Origin: Burkholderiaceae bacterium
GTDB lineage: Bacteria; Pseudomonadota; Gammaproteobacteria; Burkholderiales; Burkholderiaceae_C
Length of the DNA stretch: 37,910 nt
Assembly: GCA_031277295.1 (NCBI GenBank)
Contig: JAITMV010000261.1
Span: 1 to 37,910 of the forward strand
Direction: 5' to 3'
Under the pieces are notes generated by a model, which was given only the letters and a program-made list of their open reading frames with translations, searched no databases and had not been told where the DNA came from. This document shows, one piece after another, positions 26,377 to 33,300 of the stretch. Each line of letters opens with the position of its first letter. Positions within the stretch are counted from its first letter, which is position 1. The position numbers and the translations under genes were made by a program.

Positions 26377-27642
26377 ATGGCCGATAAAAAAGGCGCTGCC
26401 GGCGAGAAAACGCTGTACTGCTCGTTTTGCGGGAAAAGCCAGCGCGAAGTCAAGAAGCTGATCGCCGGGCCGTCGGTGTTTATTTGCGACGAATGCATCG
26501 ACCTGTGCAACGACATCGTGCGCGAAGACGCGCCGGCGCAGACCGCCGAGGGCGGTGCCGATGGCGATTTGCCGACGCCGGGCGACATCAAGGCCAATCT
26601 GGACAACTACGTCATCGGTCAGGAAAAAGCCAAGCGCACGTTGGCAGTGGCAGTCTACAACCACTACAAGCGGTTGAAGCACAAAGACGACGTCAAAGGC
26701 GGCGACGTTGAGCTGACCAAAAGCAACATCTTGTTGATTGGCCCTACCGGTTCGGGCAAAACGCTGTTGGCGCAAACACTGGCGCGGCAGCTCAACGTAC
26801 CGTTCGTGATGGCCGATGCCACCACGTTGACCGAGGCCGGCTACGTTGGCGAAGATGTCGAAAACATCATCAGCAAGCTGCTGCAAAGCTGCAATTATGA
26901 AGTGGAGCGCGCGCAGCGCGGCATCGTCTACATCGACGAAATTGACAAAATCAGCCGCAAGGCCGACAACCCCAGCATCACGCGCGACGTGTCGGGCGAG
27001 GGCGTGCAGCAAGCGCTGTTGAAACTGATTGAAGGCACGCTAGCCAGCATTCCGCCGCAAGGCGGTCGCAAGCATCCGAACCAGGACTTTTTGCAAATAG
27101 ACACCACCAACATCCTGTTCATCTGCGGCGGCGCGTTCGCCGGGCTGGAAAAAGTCATCGAAGCGCGCACCGAAGCCGGCGGCATCGGCTTTAGCGCCAC
27201 CGTGCGCAGCAAGCAACAACGTTCGCTGACCGCAGTATTTGCCGAGGTCGAACCGGAAGACCTCATCAAATACGGCATCATCCCCGAACTGGTCGGTCGT
27301 ATGCCGGTAGTGGCCACATTGGCCGAGTTGACCGAAGATGCGCTGGTGCAGATTCTGACCGAGCCGAAAAACGCGCTAGTCAAGCAATTTTCCCGTCTAT
27401 TGTTCATGGAAGGGGTAGAGTTGGAAATCCGCCCCTCCGCGCTGCGCGCCATCGCGCGTAAGGCGCTGGCGCGCAAGACCGGCGCGCGTGGCTTGCGTTC
27501 GATTTTGGAGCAGGCGTTGATCGACACCATGTTCGATCTTCCCCACACCGTCGGCGTTGCCAAGGTGGTGGTGGATGAAAACACCATTGAAGATGGTCAA
27601 CCGCCGTTGCTGGTGTACCACGAGGCGGCCAAAAAAGCCTGA
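26377..27642 (+). CDS. clpX: ATP-dependent Clp protease ATP-binding subunit ClpX
   Basis: ClpX (421 residues) recognises and unfolds substrates for ClpP. The N-terminal zinc-binding domain has Cys15, Cys18, Cys37 and Cys40 (YCSFCGK and FICDEC). Walker A is GPTGSGKT, Walker B is [10 protein letters not shown], the pore loop region is [13 protein letters not shown], and the C-terminal part has [12 protein letters not shown]. The ClpP-binding IGF-type loop is likely at [11 protein letters not shown]. All features are intact. Confidence 0.98.
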   Translation: MADKKGAAGEKTLYCSFCGKSQREVKKLIAGPSVFICDECIDLCNDIVREDAPAQTAEGGADGDLPTPGDIKANLDNYVIGQEKAKRTLAVAVYNHYKRLKHKDDVKGGDVELTKSNILLIGPTGSGKTLLAQTLARQLNVPFVMADATTLTEAGYVGEDVENIISKLLQSCNYEVERAQRGIVYIDEIDKISRKADNPSITRDVSGEGVQQALLKLIEGTLASIPPQGGRKHPNQDFLQIDTTNILFICGGAFAGLEKVIEARTEAGGIGFSATVRSKQQRSLTAVFAEVEPEDLIKYGIIPELVGRMPVVATLAELTEDALVQILTEPKNALVKQFSRLLFMEGVELEIRPSALRAIARKALARKTGARGLRSILEQALIDTMFDLPHTVGVAKVVVDENTIEDGQPPLLVYHEAAKKA

Positions 27643-27707
27643 ATCTCCTGCTTTTCGAGGCGGTCGCGGGTTGAAAATGCCAGTTGAGCGGCCATATATA
27701 GCGTCCT

Positions 27708-27873
27708 GGCCCGTAAGTTAATCTGTGTGCGAAATCGCATCTTCATGTCGGCGGCAGCGTGGCAAGTGCTCGCCATGTCGTCGGCAATGGCTTAAGCCTT
27801 AAGCCTTGCGCCTTGCCGCGGGCGTAAGTGCATTGGTTTTATTTTGTGCAACCGTTTGCGGCAGCGCAAACCG
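27708..27873. mobile_element. Decayed MITE-like element upstream of lon
   Basis: GCGAAATCGCATCTT (about 27730), GGCAAGTGCTCGCC (27761-27774) and the exact core TTGCGCCTTGC (27806-27816) align in order with the element at 7683, whose matching parts are TGAAATCGCGTCTTT, TGCAAATGCTCGC and the same core. The right side TTTTATTTTGTGCAACCGTTT also corresponds to ATTTCATTTGTCAACCTTTT. A short duplication, TTAAGCC twice, sits before the core. Ends are degenerate and my boundaries are approximate. The lon ATG is about 25 bp beyond. Confidence 0.45.
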
Positions 27874-27897
27874 TAAAGATCAATTCAAGGAATTTTG

Positions 27898-30327
27898 ATG
27901 TCCGCCACCTCGCCTCTGCCCGCCGTACCTATCGACCTGCCGCTGCTGCCATTGCGCGACGTGGTGGTATTTCCCCATATGGTCATCCCGCTGTTCGTCG
28001 GCCGGCCCAAGAGCATCAAGGCGTTGGAAATGGCGATGGGCGCTGATCGTCGCATCATGCTGGTGGCGCAGAAAACGGCGGCCAAGGACGATCCGGTGGT
28101 AGGCGACATGTTTGAGGTCGGTTGCGTCTCCACCATTTTGCAAATGCTCAAGCTCCCCGACGGCACCGTGAAGGTGCTGGTCGAAGGTCACCAACGCGCC
28201 ACGGTGACGCACATTGAGGACGGCGAAACGCACTTTGTCGCCACCATCACCCCGCTGGCCGCCGACGCTGTGGACGGCGATGATGCCGAAATCGAAGCGC
28301 TACGCCGTGCCGTGGTACAGCAGTTTGACCAGTACGTCAAGCTCAACAAGAAGATTCCGCCCGAAATACTGACATCAATTGCCAGCATTGACGCGCCGGG
28401 TCGCTTGGCCGACACCATCGCCTCGCATCTGCCGCTGAAGCTGGAAAACAAGCAACTCGTGCTTGACCTCGTCAACGTCAAGGAACGATTAGGCAACCTG
28501 TTCGAGCAGCTTGAACGCGAGGTCGATATCCTCAACGTCGATAAAAAAATCCGTGGCCGCGTCAAGCGGCAGATGGAAAAAAACCAACGCGACTTTTATT
28601 TGAACGAGCAGGTCAAGGCGATCCAAAAAGAACTTGGCGAGGGCGAGGACGGGGCGGATATTGAAGAAATTGAAAAGAAAATCAAGGCCGCCCGCATGCC
28701 CAAGGAAGCGCGCAAGAAGGCCGAAGGCGAGCTGAAAAAGCTCCGTCTCATGTCGCCCATGTCGGCCGAGGCCACCGTGGTGCGCAACTACATCGACGCG
28801 CTGGCGGGCCTGCCGTGGAGCAAAAAAACCAAAATCAAGCACGATCTGAGGCATGCCGAGCAGGTACTCAACGAAGACCATTACGGGCTGGAAAAAGTCA
28901 AGGACCGTATCCTTGAATACCTGGCCGTGCAACAGCGCGTGGACAAGGTAAAGGCGCCGATTTTGTGCCTGGTCGGCCCGCCTGGGGTGGGCAAAACCTC
29001 GCTTGGGCAATCGGTTGCCAAGGCCACGGGCCGCAAATATGTGCGCATGGCGCTTGGCGGTATGCGCGACGAGGCCGAGATTCGCGGCCATCGCCGCACC
29101 TACATCGGCGCCATGCCGGGCAAGGTGTTGCAAAGTCTGGCCAAGGTCGGCACGCGCAATCCGCTGTTTCTGCTGGACGAGATCGACAAGCTGGGCACCG
29201 ACTTCCGGGGTGACCCGTCTAGCGCGCTGCTGGAAGTGCTGGACCCGGAGCAAAACCACACCTTTAGCGACCATTACGTCGAGGTGGATTTCGATCTTTC
29301 GGACGTGATGTTCGTCGCCACCAGCAACTCGATGAACATTCCGCCGCCGTTGCTTGACCGTATGGAGGTGATCCGCCTATCGGGTTATACCGAGGACGAA
29401 AAGACCAACATCGCCATCAAATACCTGTTGCCCAAGCAAATGAAGAGCAACGGCGTCAAGGCAGAGGAACTTGACATCGCCGAAACCGCCGTGCGCGACA
29501 TCGTGCGCTACTACACCCGCGAGGCCGGCGTGCGTTCGCTGGAGCGTGAGCTATCCAAGATTTGCCGCAAGGTCGTCAAGGCACTGCAACTCAAACAAAT
29601 GACGCCACAAGTCCAGGTCACGGCGGAAAACCTGAACGACTTTCTAGGCGTGCGCAAATACACCTATGGTCGCGCCGAGCAGCAAAACCAGGTCGGCCAG
29701 GTGGTCGGCTTGGCCTGGACTGAGGTCGGCGGCGATCTGCTCACCATTGAGGTCGCCACCATGCCCGGCAAAGGCAACGTGCAGCGCACCGGCCAGCTTG
29801 GCGAGGTCATGAAGGAGTCGGTCGAGGCCGCACGTACCGTGGTGCGCTCACGCGCCCGTATGCTCGGCATCAAGGACGAGGTATTCGAGCACAAAGACAT
29901 CCACATTCATGTGCCCGACGGCGCCACGCCCAAAGACGGCCCCAGCGCCGGCATCGCCATGACCACCGCCATCGTTTCGGCGCTGACAGGCATCCCCGTG
30001 CGCGGCGAAGTGGCGATGACCGGCGAAATCACCCTGCGCGGCGAAGTCACCGCCATCGGCGGGCTGAAAGAAAAACTTTTGGCCGCGCTGCGCGGAGGTA
30101 TCCGCACAGTCATCATTCCTGAAGAAAACGTCAAGGATCTACAGGAAATTCCGGCCAACGTAAAAGAGGGACTGACCATCATCCCCGTCAAATGGATCGA
30201 CCGGGTGCTGGAAATCGCGCTGGAGCGCCGGCCCGTGCCGCTGACCGACGATGACCTTGGCGCCGCCGCCGACAACGCCGCGGTCAGTGCCTCAAGCGCC
30301 ACTCCCAAAGAGGCCGTCAAGCATTGA
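27898..30327 (+). CDS. lon: ATP-dependent protease Lon
   Basis: Lon (809 residues) is the homo-oligomeric AAA+ serine protease of the cytoplasm. The N-terminal substrate domain begins PLLPLRDVVVFPHMVIPLFV; the ATPase has Walker A GPPGVGKTS and Walker B PLFLLDEIDKL; the protease domain has Ser683 in KDGPSAGIAM and Lys726 in GGLKEKLLAA, the Ser-Lys dyad. The ATG at 27898 has CAAGGA upstream. The 3' end is followed by a GC hairpin and a tRNA gene. Confidence 0.98.
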   Translation: MSATSPLPAVPIDLPLLPLRDVVVFPHMVIPLFVGRPKSIKALEMAMGADRRIMLVAQKTAAKDDPVVGDMFEVGCVSTILQMLKLPDGTVKVLVEGHQRATVTHIEDGETHFVATITPLAADAVDGDDAEIEALRRAVVQQFDQYVKLNKKIPPEILTSIASIDAPGRLADTIASHLPLKLENKQLVLDLVNVKERLGNLFEQLEREVDILNVDKKIRGRVKRQMEKNQRDFYLNEQVKAIQKELGEGEDGADIEEIEKKIKAARMPKEARKKAEGELKKLRLMSPMSAEATVVRNYIDALAGLPWSKKTKIKHDLRHAEQVLNEDHYGLEKVKDRILEYLAVQQRVDKVKAPILCLVGPPGVGKTSLGQSVAKATGRKYVRMALGGMRDEAEIRGHRRTYIGAMPGKVLQSLAKVGTRNPLFLLDEIDKLGTDFRGDPSSALLEVLDPEQNHTFSDHYVEVDFDLSDVMFVATSNSMNIPPPLLDRMEVIRLSGYTEDEKTNIAIKYLLPKQMKSNGVKAEELDIAETAVRDIVRYYTREAGVRSLERELSKICRKVVKALQLKQMTPQVQVTAENLNDFLGVRKYTYGRAEQQNQVGQVVGLAWTEVGGDLLTIEVATMPGKGNVQRTGQLGEVMKESVEAARTVVRSRARMLGIKDEVFEHKDIHIHVPDGATPKDGPSAGIAMTTAIVSALTGIPVRGEVAMTGEITLRGEVTAIGGLKEKLLAALRGGIRTVIIPEENVKDLQEIPANVKEGLTIIPVKWIDRVLEIALERRPVPLTDDDLGAAADNAAVSASSATPKEAVKH

Positions 30328-30353
30328 AATGGCGGCAAAAATTTTTCAACCTT

Positions 30354-30372
30354 CGCCCGCATCGAGCGGGCG
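30354..30372 (+). terminator. GC-rich hairpin after lon, possible weak terminator
   Basis: CGCCCGC-ATCGA-GCGGGCG forms a perfect 7-bp stem 26 bp after the lon stop. The run that follows (ATTTCGGTTAT) is not a clear T-tract, and the tRNA -10 element TATACT (30381-30386) lies right behind it. Confidence 0.35.
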
Positions 30373-30400
30373 ATTTCGGTTATACTGCGCAGCTTCTTAT

Positions 30401-30476
30401 GCGGGAATAGCTCAGTTGGTAGAGCGCAACCTTGCCAAGGTTGAGGTCGCGAGTTCGAGACTCGTTTCCCGCTCCA
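30401..30476 (+). tRNA. tRNA-Gly (GCC anticodon)
   Basis: A full cloverleaf of 76 bases folds from GCGGGAA to TTCCCGC, with D-loop AGTTGGTA, anticodon loop TTGCCAA, T-loop TTCGAGA and an encoded CCA end. The anticodon is GCC. TATACT at 30381-30386 is a good -10 sequence. Confidence 0.97.
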
Positions 30477-30751
30477 CATCTACATCTCCACATCTACTTT
30501 TCAGGGGCTTCCAAGGAAGTCCGTTGAATACAGTAAGTTGTTGTAAAGGTTGAAAATTTTGAAAAATTTTCATCCACTGACATCCAGCCAAATCCACTGA
30601 CAGCGGCCCCAATCGGGACTAAAAAGTGGATTGAGAAATGCGGTGCGGAGCAGCTCCGCATTGTTGCTGGAGGAGAAGATCGGATTCGTAGCGACCATGC
30701 GTCTAACTCACCAGGAGTTAGACGCAAAAAGGCTACGGTGAAGTACCGCGG
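30477..30751. other. Gene-free segment after tRNA-Gly, possible attachment-site remnant
   Basis: It carries the direct repeat ATCCACTGACA (near 30573 and 30593), the string TTCCAAGGAAGTCCGTTGAA soon after the tRNA, and a hairpin TGCGGAG-CAG-CTCCGCA near 30646-30662. Such sequence next to the 3' end of a tRNA is what is often left where integrases act, but no integrase frame is found. Confidence 0.35.
30687..30737. repeat. Long hairpin beyond the fnr gene
   Basis: The inner stem GCGTCTAACTC / GAGTTAGACGC (30699-30709 and 30715-30725) is a perfect 11-bp pair with loop ACCAG, and an outer CGTAGC / GCTACG adds six pairs. The fnr stop is 15 bp away, so this may end or stabilise the fnr mRNA; there is no T-tract after it in that direction. 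Confidence 0.55.
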
Positions 30752-31471
30752 CTAATGGCAGGCCGGCGTGTTGACGATGTTGCGCAGCGCCTGCGTGTTG
30801 AGGATGCGCACATGCCGCTGCTTGACTTCGACGATGCCATCGTCGGCGAACTTGGAAAATGTCCGGCTCACGGTTTCCAGCTTCAAGCCCAGGTAGCTGC
30901 CGATTTCTTCACGCGTCATGCGCAGCACCAGTTCTGATTGCGAGAAGCCCCGTGCGTGCAGGCGTTGCACCAAGTTGAGCAAGAAGGCAGCCAAGCGCTC
31001 TTCTGCGCGCATACTGCCCAGCAGCAGCAGCACGCCATGCTCGCGCACGATTTCGCGGCTCAGAATTTTATGAACGTGGGTCTGCAACGCCGAGACTTCG
31101 CGCGACAGATCCTCGATGCGGTTGTAGGGCATGACGCAGACTTCGGCATCTTCCAGCGCGATGGCGTCGCAGGTGTGATGGTTGCCGACGATGCCGTCCA
31201 GGCCGACGATCTCGCCGGCCATTTGAAAGCCCGTAACCTGGTCGCGTCCGTCCTCGGTGGCAACACTGGTTTTGAAAAAACCGGTGCGTATCGCGTACAG
31301 GGCGATGAAATCATCGCCGTTGGAAAACAGCGGTACGCCGCGCTTGACTTTGCGACGGTTGGCGACCAGCTCATCGAGCAAGTCTTGCTCGTCGGGGGTC
31401 AGGCCAACTGGCATGCACAGCTCACGCAGGCTACAGTTGGAGCAGGCGACTTTGATGGCGTCGGGATTCAT
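30752..31471 (-). CDS. fnr: FNR-type oxygen-sensing transcription regulator
   Basis: A 239-residue Crp/Fnr regulator. Cys10, Cys13, Cys19 (ACSNCSLRELC) and Cys101 (HHTC) are placed to hold a [4Fe-4S] cluster that is lost in oxygen. The cyclic-nucleotide-like barrel covers residues 30-140, a long dimer helix follows, and the DNA-recognition helix LKLETVSRTFSKF has the E-SR pattern of FNR rather than CRP, so TTGAT-N4-ATCAA sites are expected. Likely activates anaerobic or microaerobic genes. It is probably a core gene flanking the type VI island. Confidence 0.94.
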   Translation of the reverse strand: MNPDAIKVACSNCSLRELCMPVGLTPDEQDLLDELVANRRKVKRGVPLFSNGDDFIALYAIRTGFFKTSVATEDGRDQVTGFQMAGEIVGLDGIVGNHHTCDAIALEDAEVCVMPYNRIEDLSREVSALQTHVHKILSREIVREHGVLLLLGSMRAEERLAAFLLNLVQRLHARGFSQSELVLRMTREEIGSYLGLKLETVSRTFSKFADDGIVEVKQRHVRILNTQALRNIVNTPACH

Positions 31472-32260
31472 GCGGCAACAAGGAGGCGGCGTAGCTCACG
31501 CCAAGATAACCAAACGCGGGATTCTAGGCGACGATGGAAAAGTTCGCAGGAGCGTTGCCTTGGTCATCCTGCCTCAATGCTCCATCGGCTTGTATTTATG
31601 TCGTGAAGGCACTATCGTGTTTATCATGAAATGGGCTGTATTGTTCGTTTGTTGCACAAAATATGGGTGAATTGTGAAATTTTTGTGAGCAAATTTCGTG
31701 CATTAGAATGGATGTGCTTTTCGGCGTGGGTCAGTCATTGACGATCATGAAAATTCCGTTGCCGATCACGACTCTGTTGTTGTCGCCCGCCCCCAGTGGA
31801 GCGGTGGGTTTTGGGTGCCGAAAAAGCAGCGGTGTGGCTGAACGTACTATCCGTGTCGGCCTGAAATATTTCCCACTTGATGATGTACAGTCGGCGCCGA
31901 CTGACCGGGGCGCCGCGTTAGGGGCGTTGAGTCGCGGCGGCAAGCGCGAGCGTGGGATCAACGGTGCACCCTGCTTCCGTGGGGGCGCCGTCGGCCCGCA
32001 TGAGGTTCGGCAGCCGAAAATCGAGAGGTTCAATAGAGGTTCAACAAACGGCGCGAAAGTGGGTTTCGGGCCGCGTGGGTTTCGGGCCGCGTCGTCGCTG
32101 TTGCTTGGCTTCAGTAACGCGGCAGATCGGGCGCGACGGATTTGTTCATGCCTTCTTAGGTTGCGATGTGGATGTGTTGGAGGGGCGTTGGCCGCTGCTG
32201 GGCACAACCGGTGTGAAGTAAGCGGCTAATATTTTAATTTTACTTAATTTATTTTATATC
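31472..32260. other. 789-bp intergenic region before the type VI island
   Basis: No supported gene. It holds a fragment of a dispersed repeat (31531-31548), a possible -10 TAGAAT at 31704-31709, a tandem 16-bp duplication, and from about 32224 a very AT-rich 40-bp run leading into the next gene. GC falls sharply here relative to the region on the left, suggesting a junction of acquired DNA. Longer open frames exist on both strands but match nothing and look like composition effects. Confidence 0.5.
32059..32090. repeat. Tandem 16-bp duplication
   Basis: GTGGGTTTCGGGCCGC occurs twice head to tail. There is no sign of a third copy. It lies in non-coding sequence about 170 bp before the cargo gene. 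Confidence 0.8.
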
Positions 32261-33046
32261 ATGCTTGGTAACACTTCAATCAAACTCGATCAACTGCGTA
32301 CCATGCTGAATGCTACCAGGGGAGGTAACAATTCAGGAAGCTTGAATATGTTTGGCCGCGCGATGGAGCGAAACAGTACATATTCATTTTCCTATGGCTT
32401 GATGAAATTCGATGTCGGCAAGGACCCCACCGTACAGAAGTTTTTATTGAGTAATGGGTTTACTCAGCAGCAACTTAATCTATTGAATCGTCCTGGTGAT
32501 TTGGCTCCAGATTTGCTGGAAGATTTAAATGAACAGTTGCAGGAAATAAACAAGGATAAAATAGATGTCTTTGTCGGCGCTCAATTGCAAAATAGTATAA
32601 CGCAGGTTGATAGCCTTATTGATATCTTGCAAATAACCAATCCCGTCGTGGCCCAAACTATTGTGGATAGTCCTGAGCTGCAAATGAGGATAGCCATTTA
32701 TAATAGCATAAATCATGTATGCGGCTACAGTACTGCTGTTGATCCGAGCAACCCTTTCGCGAACTATCTCTCCGGTACGATTCTTACGGGTGACCGCACG
32801 AAACTGCCCGAGAGCGATATGGAGAGCCTTCAGGAGCAACTGAAGGATGCCTTGTCTCAATTTCTGACTGGCGCACACCAGCAAGATACGGGTATGAGTA
32901 CGTCACTGAGCACGGCCGGGCGTACTGGCACCTTGCTTGAGCAGGGCACGGGCGCGGGCGTTCCTGTGCCGATGCAAATCGATCAATTGGGTGTAAATCC
33001 GCCTGCGGTCATGTACCGCACGCATGTTTGCGAAGGGTTATTTTAA
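32261..33046 (+). CDS. Lysozyme-like type VI secretion cargo effector candidate
   Basis: The 261-residue protein has no signal peptide and lies upstream of vgrG on the same strand. Near the N-terminus it shows AMERNSTYSFSYGLMKFDVG: Glu36 followed nine residues on by SYGLMKFD, which resembles the catalytic Glu and following S-GLMQ motif of lysozyme-like transglycosylases. Residues 54-125 are helical with conserved spacing (FLLSNGFTQQQLNLLN, LLEDLNEQLQEI). The last 70 residues are Gly/Thr/Gln-rich, probably disordered. There is no Shine-Dalgarno before the ATG. Base composition is clearly more AT-rich than the chromosome, indicating transfer. Muramidase activity is inference; no family name can be claimed. 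Confidence 0.6.
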   Translation: MLGNTSIKLDQLRTMLNATRGGNNSGSLNMFGRAMERNSTYSFSYGLMKFDVGKDPTVQKFLLSNGFTQQQLNLLNRPGDLAPDLLEDLNEQLQEINKDKIDVFVGAQLQNSITQVDSLIDILQITNPVVAQTIVDSPELQMRIAIYNSINHVCGYSTAVDPSNPFANYLSGTILTGDRTKLPESDMESLQEQLKDALSQFLTGAHQQDTGMSTSLSTAGRTGTLLEQGTGAGVPVPMQIDQLGVNPPAVMYRTHVCEGLF

Positions 33047-33141
33047 CCTGAATCCGTGAGTTGAAGAGGGGAAACACATCCTCTTGTGGGTGAGGCTTAT
33101 CCTTCTCGAGATCACGAATTCAGATTGGCATTACGGAGGTG

Positions 33142-33246
33142 ATGCACGGCAAGTAAAAAGAACATCTTTATGCATGGCAATATGTTAGTGGTTCGTTGGT
33201 AAATATATTTGTTATTGCTGTGTTGTTGTTGTATTTTGGAGCGTAG
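33142..33246 (+). pseudogene. Possible remnant small membrane protein with an in-frame stop
   Basis: GGAGGTG precedes an ATG at 33142. Four codons (MHGK) are followed by TAA at 33154 and then, in the same frame, by KEHLYAWQYVSGSLV and the hydrophobic run NIFVIAVLLLYFGA before TAG at 33244. Without the stop it would be a 34-residue membrane peptide. It may be a decayed small gene, possibly related to immunity, or chance. AT-rich like its neighbour. Confidence 0.2.
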
Positions 33247-33300
33247 GTAATCGTCAAAGCGTAAAATTTGTCATTAATTAACATAGGAGGATACAACGTT

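Noticed and set aside
31708-32229. Open frames on both strands before the cargo effector
   Set aside because: Gly/Arg-rich on plus and Pro/Arg-rich on minus, with no motif, and crossed by a tandem 16-bp duplication; no reason to call a gene.
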